Assembly: GCA_025059535.1 (NCBI GenBank)
Contig: JANXCX010000003.1
Location: 1-60,902, forward strand
Source: Bacteroidia bacterium
GTDB lineage: Bacteria > Bacteroidota > Bacteroidia > SpSt-205
Reading direction: 5' to 3'
DNA length: 60,902 nt
This document shows positions 7,998 to 15,567 of this stretch, piece after piece. Position numbers and translations under genes: made by a program. Position 1 is the first letter of the stretch; each line of letters begins with the position of its first letter. The notes beneath the pieces are model-generated. The model saw only the letters and a list, made by a program, of their open reading frames with translations. It searched no databases and was not told where the DNA came from.

Positions 7998-9589
7998 AGT
8001 TTCACAAAGATAGCTTTATAGGAGGCTTTACTTGGTCGGGAGAGGAGTTCTAAGAGGTAAGGGCCTGGGGAAAGGCTATCAATGGGCAGACGCATTTCTG
8101 TAAGGCCGCGGTAGAGCCCTGAATAAACTTGATTACCTTTTGTGTCGTAAATCGTAAGGTCATAGAAGGCCAAAGTGGTATCAAGGAGAAAAAGGGTAAG
8201 GTAGTCGCTAGCGGGGTTAGGATAAAGCTGTAGCTGAGGGGCTAGGTTAGGGTTGTGGAGGCGAGTAAGATGGGCGAAAGCACGCTCGGCGTTGGGCAGG
8301 CCATAGCCATAGATAGTGTCGGGGTTATGGTAGCGGTCGGCCGAGCGGATAATCGCCTCTCGGATTTCCCAATTACGTGCGTGAGGCATCGCCTGCCACA
8401 GACAGGCCGCTAAAGCGCTAATAAGGGGAGCCGAGAAAGAGGTCCCCGCACTGTATTGCACGGTGCCGTTGAGGCCTAGAATTTGGGTGCCCCAGCCTAG
8501 GGCTACTACATCGGGCTTTATGCGTCTATCCGCTGAAGGTCCGCGCGAGGAGAAGGGGGTAATTTCCCCATTTGGGTTGATAGCTCCTACTCCTAAAATA
8601 CTGTCGGCATCAGAAGGCGCCGTAATGTAATGCCAGGGGGAGTTCCCTTCGTTACCGGCCGAGGCTACTACCAAAATGCCTTTTTGAGTGGCTATGCGAG
8701 CCGCTTGGGTAGAGATAGCCGTGCGTCCGTTCATGTCGCGGTAGGTATAGTTTTCCGCTGGGTCGTCAAAGGTGCTATAGCCAAGAGAACTCTGGATGAT
8801 ATGAACGCCATGGGAGTCAGCCCACTCGGCTGCTTCCGCCCAGTTCCATTCTTCTAAGCGTGTCTCCGAAAGGGCATTTTCGGTGCGTGCTAAAAGCACA
8901 CTTACGTGGGGCGCACCGCCGACGTAGCCTGTACTTTGCGGATCGTAGGCTACGATGACAGAGGCTACGTGAGTGCCGTGGGCGTTATCTTCAAAAATAG
9001 ACTGATTGCGCTCCACAAAATCTCGCCCGCCTAAATAGCGATTTTCTCTGAAAATGTGCTCAAAGGCGCGCATTTGATCAAAGTAGGGAAAGCCCGCATC
9101 AAAAATGGCCATGCGGATGCCCCGTCCCGTATAACCCCGCTGATGGAGAAAGGGCAGTTTGAGCTGGTCTAATTGGAAAGCATTTATGACCGAAGCCGAC
9201 GGAGTAGGGGAAGCTTTGCTCTGGAGGGCTGGTAAGGAGGAAGGCGAGATAGGTTTAGGAGCAGGACAGAAATACTCTACACAGGCTACGCCGGGTAAAG
9301 ACCACAGAAGCTGAGGCGTGGAGGTCTCTACGAGAGCCGCATTTAGCCAGCGGGCAGTCCCATATACGCGACCTACTCTACCAAGACCCTCTACCCAAGC
9401 CGGCGGTATGGGGAGGTCGCGCCCATCAATGGGCACACCTTGTAGGCAACGACGCGCTATAGCGGCAGGACTTAGATACCGCTCAGGAAAAGGCAGAAGG
9501 GAGTCAGGCTTAGGCTGGAAATGCACGAGGTATAGAGCCGACTGCGCCCACCCCCCTACGGGTATCAACCAGCTCCACAGGGACCGCAT
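7994..9589 (-). CDS. Secreted subtilisin-like serine protease (S8) with type IX secretion sorting domain
   Basis: A 531-residue exported protease. The signal peptide MRSLWSWLIPVGGWAQS is followed by a propeptide-like region to about residue 135, then the S8 catalytic domain with Asp164 (AIFDAG), His204 (NAHGTHVASV), oxyanion Asn313 (SAGNEG) and Ser384 (AGTSFSAP). The last 75 or so residues begin QLYPNPASDYLTL and end in a beta-rich segment, the classic Por/type A C-terminal domain read by the type IX secretion system, so the protein should reach the cell surface or medium. It heads an operon with M48, VOC and rdgB, and starts 5 bases from a consensus promoter that is divergent with kbl. Confidence 0.93.
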   Translation of the reverse strand: MRSLWSWLIPVGGWAQSALYLVHFQPKPDSLLPFPERYLSPAAIARRCLQGVPIDGRDLPIPPAWVEGLGRVGRVYGTARWLNAALVETSTPQLLWSLPGVACVEYFCPAPKPISPSSLPALQSKASPTPSASVINAFQLDQLKLPFLHQRGYTGRGIRMAIFDAGFPYFDQMRAFEHIFRENRYLGGRDFVERNQSIFEDNAHGTHVASVIVAYDPQSTGYVGGAPHVSVLLARTENALSETRLEEWNWAEAAEWADSHGVHIIQSSLGYSTFDDPAENYTYRDMNGRTAISTQAARIATQKGILVVASAGNEGNSPWHYITAPSDADSILGVGAINPNGEITPFSSRGPSADRRIKPDVVALGWGTQILGLNGTVQYSAGTSFSAPLISALAACLWQAMPHARNWEIREAIIRSADRYHNPDTIYGYGLPNAERAFAHLTRLHNPNLAPQLQLYPNPASDYLTLFLLDTTLAFYDLTIYDTKGNQVYSGLYRGLTEMRLPIDSLSPGPYLLELLSRPSKASYKAIFVKL

Positions 9590-9594
9590 CTTCG

Positions 9595-9602
9595 CAAAAA
9601 TA
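9595..9602 (-). promoter_or_regulatory. -7 promoter element for the subtilase operon
   Basis: Read on the minus strand this is TATTTTTG, an exact TAnnTTTG match, with 5 bases to the ATG at 9589. It sits back to back with the kbl element in a 37-base divergent intergenic region. Confidence 0.7.
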
Positions 9603-9614
9603 TAATAAACTGCC

Positions 9615-9622
9615 TATTTTTG
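9615..9622 (+). promoter_or_regulatory. -7 promoter element for kbl
   Basis: TATTTTTG, an exact TAnnTTTG match, ends 4 bases before the kbl ATG, which predicts a leaderless mRNA. It is 12 bases from the opposing element of the subtilase operon. Confidence 0.7.
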
Positions 9623-9626
9623 CTCT

Positions 9627-10826
9627 ATGGCTTTTGGGCTTATCCAATGGGCTGAGGCGCAGCTAGCTGAGATTCGGGACAGCGGCCTATACAAAAAGGA
9701 GCGAGTTATTGATTCGCCGCAGGGCGTGGAGATTACCCTAGCGGATGGCCGGCGGGTCCTTAATTTTTGTGCCAATAACTACTTGGGTTTGGCTTCTCAC
9801 CCGCGTGTGGTAGCGGCGGCGCACCATGCTCTAGAGCGATGGGGCTATGGCATGGCTTCGGTGCGCTTCATCTGTGGCACTCAAACGCCCCATAAGGCTC
9901 TGGAGCGTGCCATCGCCGATTTCCTGCACTGTGAAGACGCGATTCTTTATGCGGCCTGCTTTGACGCCAATGGAGGCGTCTTTGAGCCCTTTTTTGGGCC
10001 CGAGGATGCCATTTTTTCGGATGAACTCAATCACGCCAGCCTAATAGATGGCATCCGTCTTACAAAAGCGCGGCGGCTGGTTTATCGCCACTGTGATGTA
10101 GAGGACTTAGAGCACAAGATCATAGAAACAGGGTCTGTACGCTTTCGGGCTATTGTTACGGATGGGGTTTTCTCCATGGATGGGGATTATGCCCCTTTGC
10201 CCGAACTTATGCGTCTTGCCGAGCAGTATGATGCCCTGCTTATCGTGGATGACTCGCATGCGACAGGCTTCGTGGGCCCGACGGGTCGAGGTACGCCGGA
10301 ACGGTTCGGTATTTTAGGCGCCCAGCGTCTCCTCATTACTGGTACGCTAGGCAAAGCCTTAGGGGGGGCTATGGGCGGCTTTGTAGCGGGTGCGGCGCCG
10401 CTTATAGAGCTATTGCGCCAACGCTCACGCCCCTACCTTTTTTCTAACTCCCTCTCGCCGGTAGTTGCCGCTACGGCGGCCGAGATTTTCTCCTGGCTGG
10501 CTGATACCACAGAACTGCGCGACCGACTTGAGCAAAATACGCGGCAGTTCCGAGAAGGCCTTAGCCGAGCGGGCTTTCAGATAAAACCCGGCGACCATCC
10601 TATTGTGCCCATTATGCTCTATGATGCGGTTCTGACTCAGGAAATGGCAGAAGCGTTGTTAGAAGAAGGTATTTATGTGGTGGGCTTTTCTTACCCCGTG
10701 GTGCCGCGTGGCCAAGCGCGCATTCGGGTGCAGCTTAGCGCGGCCCATACGGCTGAGCACATTGCCCAAGCGCTTGCGGCCTTTGAAAAGGTAGGCGCGC
10801 GCTTAGGGGTTTTGGCCAAGTTTTAG
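9627..10826 (+). CDS. kbl: Glycine C-acetyltransferase (2-amino-3-ketobutyrate CoA ligase)
   Basis: A PLP enzyme that cleaves 2-amino-3-ketobutyrate with CoA to glycine and acetyl-CoA, the second step of threonine breakdown. The 399-residue length equals the family norm. Features are the N-terminal RVLNFCANNYLGLASHP, the GMASVRFICGTQTPHK loop, AACFDANGGVFE, SDELNHASLIDGIRL with its PLP-stacking His, IVDDSHATGFVGPTGRGTPE, and the Schiff-base lysine in ITGTLGKALGGAMGG. The fit to Kbl is better than to BioF, and a separate BioF-like gene exists at 1724-2782. No tdh is adjacent, so serine/threonine flux or serine palmitoyltransferase-like use cannot be excluded. Its 3' end overlaps the ThiF-like gene by 24 bases tail to tail. 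Confidence 0.9.
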   Translation: MAFGLIQWAEAQLAEIRDSGLYKKERVIDSPQGVEITLADGRRVLNFCANNYLGLASHPRVVAAAHHALERWGYGMASVRFICGTQTPHKALERAIADFLHCEDAILYAACFDANGGVFEPFFGPEDAIFSDELNHASLIDGIRLTKARRLVYRHCDVEDLEHKIIETGSVRFRAIVTDGVFSMDGDYAPLPELMRLAEQYDALLIVDDSHATGFVGPTGRGTPERFGILGAQRLLITGTLGKALGGAMGGFVAGAAPLIELLRQRSRPYLFSNSLSPVVAATAAEIFSWLADTTELRDRLEQNTRQFREGLSRAGFQIKPGDHPIVPIMLYDAVLTQEMAEALLEEGIYVVGFSYPVVPRGQARIRVQLSAAHTAEHIAQALAAFEKVGARLGVLAKF

Positions 10827-11783
10827 ACTAATCTGCTGCACCCCGCCACGCAGACTAAATATATCCGTGCGTCCCGTTTGGCGGCGCAGCGCATAGGCAA
10901 TTTGCCGGCTGCGCTCCCCCTGCTCACATACTATAATCACTGGCTGGGACGGGAGTTTCCACTGGGCCCAACTATACCAGGGGAGGCGCTGGGCAGGTAT
11001 GGGAAGGGGAGAAAGGGGATTTTCGCGCAGATCTATCCACTGGGCGGTGGGAAAGGCCTGCGTAGCTTCCCAGGAAAGCTCTAATGGAGCGACTGGCTCA
11101 GCTGCCTCTAAGGCAAAGCTCTGCATAAGGCCGCGCAGCAGGTCTAAACGGAAGAGAATATTGACGGGTGCTAGGGCGGGCTGAGCTAAGTATTGCGCCG
11201 CTAAGGCCGCTTGAAGGGCCCCTACCGCTCCCGGAAGGGCCCCTAAAACGCCGCCTACGCTACAGCTAGGGCCGCCCTCTTCTGCGCCGAAAAATTCCCT
11301 GTACTGCACCCCGACGAGTAGAGCGGCTTGCCCCTCTCCCTGATATACGGCTCCATATACCCAAGGCTTTTGGCAGACAGCAGCCGCTTCATCCAGCGCT
11401 AGGCGGCTTGCAAGGTTGTCGGTGCCATCTATCCAGACGCTGGCGGCTTTGCCATAGGTTTCTAAAAAAACCCTGTCGGCCCATACAGCGTGGGTTTCTA
11501 TCTCCAAGTCGGCGCGCAAGCGGCGAAGGTGAGCGGCCAAGACTTCTACCTTAGGCTTACCTAAATCGGCTTCTGTATAGAGAGGTTGGCGGTGCAGATT
11601 TACCTCGGCTACCGTGTCTGGGTCGACTAAGATGAGCTTACCGATTCCCATGGCGGCTAAGTAGAGCGCCGCTGGTTGCCCAAGGCCTCCTACGCCTACC
11701 ACTAAAGCCGTGCTAGCACCTAATTTTTCCTGGCTCCAGCCTGGGAGGTGCTGCTGCGGTTCATAGCGCAAATTAGTTGCCAT
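10803..11783 (-). CDS. ThiF/MoeB-like adenylyltransferase with C-terminal rhodanese domain
   Basis: An E1-like enzyme that adenylates the C-terminal glycine of a ubiquitin-fold sulfur carrier (ThiS, MoaD or similar), with a rhodanese module to load sulfur. The N-terminal Rossmann part shows VVGVGGLGQPAALYLAAMG at about residue 28 and LVDPDTVAEVNLHRQ, IDGTDNLASRLALDE downstream. The tail from about 235 is rhodanese-like with the active loop VCEQGERSRQIAYALR. The zinc cysteine pairs usual in MoeB/ThiF are absent: where CxxC is expected there is QYREFFG, and only one Cys remains in GPSCSVGGVLGALPG. It overlaps the gene before it by 10 bases. Which sulfur carrier it serves is unclear, as none is encoded nearby. 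Confidence 0.82.
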   Translation of the reverse strand: MATNLRYEPQQHLPGWSQEKLGASTALVVGVGGLGQPAALYLAAMGIGKLILVDPDTVAEVNLHRQPLYTEADLGKPKVEVLAAHLRRLRADLEIETHAVWADRVFLETYGKAASVWIDGTDNLASRLALDEAAAVCQKPWVYGAVYQGEGQAALLVGVQYREFFGAEEGGPSCSVGGVLGALPGAVGALQAALAAQYLAQPALAPVNILFRLDLLRGLMQSFALEAAEPVAPLELSWEATQAFPTAQWIDLRENPLSPLPIPAQRLPWYSWAQWKLPSQPVIIVCEQGERSRQIAYALRRQTGRTDIFSLRGGVQQISLKLGQNP

Positions 11784-13443
11784 AGCGTAAGCGTATTTCG
11801 CCCTTTTCGTATTCCCAGAGACGGAAGCGGTAGCGTTCGCATTGAGGAGGGAGGAGATAGGTATTCAGGAGGCCGGGCATTTCTTTGCGGGGTAGGGGAG
11901 CATAGGGGGTGTGAGCGTTACTGAGAGTGGCTATCCAAAGCGCTGCGTCATACCCTTGCGCATGGTAAAGTGTGGCGGGCTGAGCAAAAAGCTGGCGCAC
12001 ACGCTGATTTAGGCTTCGCCAGGCTGCGCTATCAGGCAGAAATACCTGCGGTATCCAAATCCGAAGGCGACGGTAGTCCTTGAAGTAAGTGTATTGGAAA
12101 TCGTTCCAAGTAGCCGTACCAATTATGAGCGGAGGGAGAGAGTCCCTTCCTAGCTTGTGGAGCAGGAAGCCCAGCAAGTCTTCTCGGTTGCAGGCGAGCG
12201 CATACCAGGCAAGCCCTTGAAGGGAGTCTTTGAGGGTAGTCCAGCGCTGGGTTAGCTCTTTGAGGTCGGAGGGCAGAGGGTAAAGAGGACAGGGCCGAAC
12301 CTGCCTAAACCCCTCGGCAAAAGCTACCGCCTGAGGGTCGGAGGCGTCGTAAAGGCAGACACCTAACCCATTTTCTTCAAATTCCTTTCGGAGTTGCGTG
12401 CCTATGAATTGACCCTGACACTCCGCTGGAGGAAGCAGCGGAAAAGTATAGGGGTACTTAGGGTAAGCGGTGTTGATGGGCACGGCCTGCCAGATTCCTT
12501 TGCGCGCACAGAAACTGCTAAGGGTCTGGTTGAGGCTCCAAGAAACCTCCCCTATGAGGATGTGGGGCGGGCGGGTTTCCCACTGTAGGAGGATTTCCTG
12601 AAGGCGGAGCGGATTGCGCTCGCTATCCTCTACGCGCACTTCCCAGACGCGGTAGGGCGAGCGTGCCTCCCGAAGGCCCAGCTCAAATCCCTGCCAGAAT
12701 TCTAAAAAGGGTGATGGTTTCTCTTGATGGGCTAAGAAAGGCATTAGAAGGGCTACGCGGAGGGTTTCGGGGGAAAGGGTATCTGCTAGAGCGGCCCAGC
12801 TCCAAGGTAGGTGTGTCCCCTCGCCGCAGCGATAGCGGATTTCTTTTTCCTTTAGGGGCCAAAGCTCCCAGTAGCACCCCTGCCGAAGCCAATACAAAAG
12901 GGCGGGCAAGAAGTAGGCTTGAAGGAGCGGGTGACCCTCGTCGGCATAGGTCCATAAGAAACCCAGGTCGGCCTCATAATAGGCGAAATGAGTCAGGCGA
13001 TAGGCTGCTTCCGTGCGTAGAGCTGGGGGTGTGTGAGGGCTCTCTAAAAGGTCGCGCAGGAGGAAGAGCGCCTCTTTGCAGGTAGAGCGCTTTTTGAGCA
13101 GTAAGTCGGCGCGCCAGTAGGTGGCTTCGCGCCCTAAGGGCGAATGCGGTGTGTATTGCGAGAGACGGTACCAATGGCTCAGGGCTTCATTTTCACGCCC
13201 GCCGCGGGCAGCTAAATAGCCCTGTAGAAGCAGACTTTCCCAGCGCACGAGGCTATCAGGATTTTCTTGGAGTTTTTGGAGCTGCCGCTGGGCATTTAGG
13301 GTAAGGCCGCGCTGAATAGCCTGATATACGGGGGCCAAGGGAGTAGAGGGCGTCTGTGCCCAAGCGCCCCAGCCCACTCCCAGGCAGAAGAGAGCTACGC
13401 TATTCCCACTCAATCGTAGCGGGCGGCTTAGTAGAGATATCAT
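11773..13443 (-). CDS. Periplasmic-binding-protein-like protein with N-terminal TPR-like region (LpoA/LivK-like)
   Basis: A 556-residue exported protein. The N-terminus (about residues 1-30) ends in VGWGAWAQT, a signal peptide of the type seen across this window. Residues 35-190 are helical and repeat-like (QRQLQKLQENPDSLVRWESL, LGREATYWRADLLL), resembling TPR units. From about 235 (LRVALLMPFLAHQ) there is a type I periplasmic-binding fold with ILIGEVSW, GVCLYDASDPQAVAFAEGF and a late LYHAQGYDAALWIA segment. The same two-part plan occurs in E. coli LpoA, which activates PBP1A, and in orphan LivK-like proteins of Bacteroidota. No transporter genes are adjacent, so a ligand sensor or cell-wall cofactor is as likely as nutrient uptake. 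The start overlaps guaA by 44 bases. Confidence 0.7.
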   Translation of the reverse strand: MISLLSRPLRLSGNSVALFCLGVGWGAWAQTPSTPLAPVYQAIQRGLTLNAQRQLQKLQENPDSLVRWESLLLQGYLAARGGRENEALSHWYRLSQYTPHSPLGREATYWRADLLLKKRSTCKEALFLLRDLLESPHTPPALRTEAAYRLTHFAYYEADLGFLWTYADEGHPLLQAYFLPALLYWLRQGCYWELWPLKEKEIRYRCGEGTHLPWSWAALADTLSPETLRVALLMPFLAHQEKPSPFLEFWQGFELGLREARSPYRVWEVRVEDSERNPLRLQEILLQWETRPPHILIGEVSWSLNQTLSSFCARKGIWQAVPINTAYPKYPYTFPLLPPAECQGQFIGTQLRKEFEENGLGVCLYDASDPQAVAFAEGFRQVRPCPLYPLPSDLKELTQRWTTLKDSLQGLAWYALACNREDLLGFLLHKLGRDSLPPLIIGTATWNDFQYTYFKDYRRLRIWIPQVFLPDSAAWRSLNQRVRQLFAQPATLYHAQGYDAALWIATLSNAHTPYAPLPRKEMPGLLNTYLLPPQCERYRFRLWEYEKGEIRLRYGN

Positions 13444-14914
13444 ACACCACCCGACTCACATCAGGCACCTCAGCTAAGATGCGTTGCGCAGCCTCTTCTA
13501 AGAGCTCGGGAGGCAAGGCTACAGGGGTAGCGGTCATGCCGTCTGTGCTCTGGACGGCTCGTAGGGCTATTACCTCGCCATAAAGCCGCTGGTCCCCGCC
13601 CACTCCCACGCTACGCAGAGGAAGAAGTACGGCGAAAGCCTGCCACGTGCGGTTATACCAGCCATGCCGATGAAGGGTTTCTAAAAAGATGGCATCGGCT
13701 TGGCGCAGGCGCTCCACACGGGCAGGAGTGATAGAGCCTAGAATCCGCACTGCCAACCCAGGCCCCGGAAAAGGATGGCGCTGGAGAAACCCTTCTGGTA
13801 GGCCCAAGGCACGCCCTATAGCACGAACCTCATCCTTGAAAAGAAGGCGCAACGGTTCTACCAGCGTAAGCCCCAGCCGATCGGGCAAGCCCCCTACGTT
13901 GTGATGAGACTTGATGCGGGCCGCTACTTCCGTGCCACTTTCTACTACATCAGGGTAGATAGTGCCCTGCACTAAGTAACGCACGGAGCCGAGGCGCTGG
14001 GCCGTTTCTTCAAAAACCTGAATGAATAGGCGTCCGATAATTTGACGTTTGGCTTCGGGGTCTGTAATACCTTCTAAGGCTGTGTAAAAAAGATGGCGGG
14101 CATCTACAAGTTGGACAGGGAGGCCGACAGCCTCATAGGCGTTTAGGACTTCTTCGGTCTCACCCTGGCGCAGTAGGCCTGTATCCACGAAAATCCCCTG
14201 AAATCGCTCACCGATAGCGCGATAGGCTAAGATGGCAGCTACCGTAGAGTCAATGCCACCTGAAAGGGCACCTACCGCTCGGTCTGACGGCATTTGCCTT
14301 CGAAGCTCTTCTAAGAGAGTGGGTATTTGGTCCTCAGGCTTCCAACTGCCAGAGAACCCACAAATGCCCTGAAGAAAATTTTGGAGGAGCCTGGTACCGA
14401 TTTCCGTGTGGGTTACCTCCGGGTGAAATTGGACGGCGTAAAGCTGTTCAGAGGGCACTTCGTAGGCGGCTATAGGTATGGTGCGGGTGCGGGCTGTGGG
14501 TATGGCGTTGGGGGGTAGGTGAGTGATGGTATCGCTATGGCTCATCCATACCCGACTGTGGAGGGGTAGGCCCTGCCAGAGGGGGGAAGTAGGCCAAAGC
14601 ACCTCTAGCTCCGCTGGGCCAAATTCACGCGCATGGCTTTCTTGCACAAGGCCGCCGTTGTGTGCGGCTAACCATTGCGCACTGTAGCAGATAGCCAAAA
14701 TAGGTCGTTGCCCTACCCAGGCCGTGGGCAGGGCCGGTCCCGTAGAAACGGAAGCATGACTTCCTGAAAATATAACTCCCTTGACGTAAGAAGGCAACTC
14801 AGGGCCTACTTGCGGCCACGGTATAAGCTCGGCATATACGCCAAGTTCCCGAGCCCGCCGTACAATAAGTAAGCTATACTGCGAGCCAAAATCTATAACC
14901 CACAGGCGTTCCAC
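13400..14914 (-). CDS. guaA: GMP synthase (glutamine-hydrolysing)
   Basis: Converts XMP to GMP with ATP and glutamine. At 504 residues it holds a class I amidotransferase domain (catalytic Cys in LAICYSAQWLA, His and Glu in AVQFHPEVTHTE), an ATP-pyrophosphatase domain with the P-loop ALSGGIDSTVAA, and the dimerisation domain with KSHHNVGGLP, HPFPGPGLAVRILG and the terminal TTIEWE-like end PPATIEWE. The start is a GTG whose G is shared with the TAG stop of sodB (TAGTG), so translation is probably coupled. The 3' end overlaps the next gene by 44 bases. The amidotransferase loop is CYSAQ where most family members have CYGMQ, a mild deviation around an intact cysteine. Confidence 0.97.
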   Translation of the reverse strand: MERLWVIDFGSQYSLLIVRRARELGVYAELIPWPQVGPELPSYVKGVIFSGSHASVSTGPALPTAWVGQRPILAICYSAQWLAAHNGGLVQESHAREFGPAELEVLWPTSPLWQGLPLHSRVWMSHSDTITHLPPNAIPTARTRTIPIAAYEVPSEQLYAVQFHPEVTHTEIGTRLLQNFLQGICGFSGSWKPEDQIPTLLEELRRQMPSDRAVGALSGGIDSTVAAILAYRAIGERFQGIFVDTGLLRQGETEEVLNAYEAVGLPVQLVDARHLFYTALEGITDPEAKRQIIGRLFIQVFEETAQRLGSVRYLVQGTIYPDVVESGTEVAARIKSHHNVGGLPDRLGLTLVEPLRLLFKDEVRAIGRALGLPEGFLQRHPFPGPGLAVRILGSITPARVERLRQADAIFLETLHRHGWYNRTWQAFAVLLPLRSVGVGGDQRLYGEVIALRAVQSTDGMTATPVALPPELLEEAAQRILAEVPDVSRVVYDISTKPPATIEWE

Positions 14915-15540
14915 TACCCGCCTCGTGCGGTTCGGAAGTGCTTATCGGCCTGTTCCCAATTCACTACGTTCCACCAGGCCTTTATATAATCGGCCCGGCG
15001 GTTTTGATAGCGCAGGTAGTAGGCGTGCTCCCATACGTCTAAGCCTAAGATGGGGCGTCCTTTGAATTCGCTGAGGTCCATAAGCGGGTTGTCTTGATTG
15101 GGGGTAGAGCCGATTTCCAGTTTGCCTTCCTTCCAGACGAGCCAGGCCCAGCCAGAGCCGAAGCGGCCTAAAGCCGCGGCCGTGAATTTTTCCTGAAAGG
15201 CCTCAAAGCTGCCGAAGGTGCTCTGGATAGCCTCAGCGAGCGCTCCCACAGGTCGTCCGGGGCTTTTAGGCGTCATAAGCGGCCAGAAAAAGCTGTGATT
15301 CCAGTGGCCACCACCATTATTGCGCACCGCCGTGCGAATATCCTCGGGTAGCCGCGTGATATTAGCCAAAATCTCCTCAAACGGCTTAGCGGCCCAATCG
15401 GGATATTTTTCCAAGGCCGCCTTGAGGTTATTGAGGTAGGTGCCGTGGTGCTTCTGATGGTGTATTTCCATCGTCATTTTGTCTATATGGGGCTCTAAGG
15501 CATCGTAAGGATAGGGAAGCTCGGGTAGGACGAACTCCAT
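14914..15540 (-). CDS. sodB: Superoxide dismutase, Fe/Mn family
   Basis: Dismutates superoxide to oxygen and peroxide in the cytoplasm. The 208 residues contain all four metal ligands: His27 in [15 protein letters not shown], the second His in [13 protein letters not shown], and Asp and His in [14 protein letters not shown]. Fe versus Mn use cannot be settled from sequence; [11 protein letters not shown] followed by a glycine/serine-rich region is typical of both. It is the first gene of an operon with guaA, the binding-protein-like gene and the ThiF-like gene. A consensus -7 box ends 4 bases before the ATG, so the mRNA is expected to be leaderless. Confidence 0.96.
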   Translation of the reverse strand: MEFVLPELPYPYDALEPHIDKMTMEIHHQKHHGTYLNNLKAALEKYPDWAAKPFEEILANITRLPEDIRTAVRNNGGGHWNHSFFWPLMTPKSPGRPVGALAEAIQSTFGSFEAFQEKFTAAALGRFGSGWAWLVWKEGKLEIGSTPNQDNPLMDLSEFKGRPILGLDVWEHAYYLRYQNRRADYIKAWWNVVNWEQADKHFRTARGG

Positions 15541-15544
15541 GGGT

Positions 15545-15552
15545 CAAAGGTA
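15545..15552 (-). promoter_or_regulatory. -7 promoter element for the sodB-guaA operon
   Basis: The minus strand reads TACCTTTG, an exact TAnnTTTG match, and 4 bases separate it from the sodB ATG. Confidence 0.7.
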
Positions 15553-15567
15553 CAATAAAGAAAGGTA

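Noticed and set aside
12663-13085. 140-codon ORF antisense to the binding-protein-like gene
   Set aside because: Low-complexity Arg/Gly content, no homology, and the opposite strand holds a coherent protein with a signal peptide.
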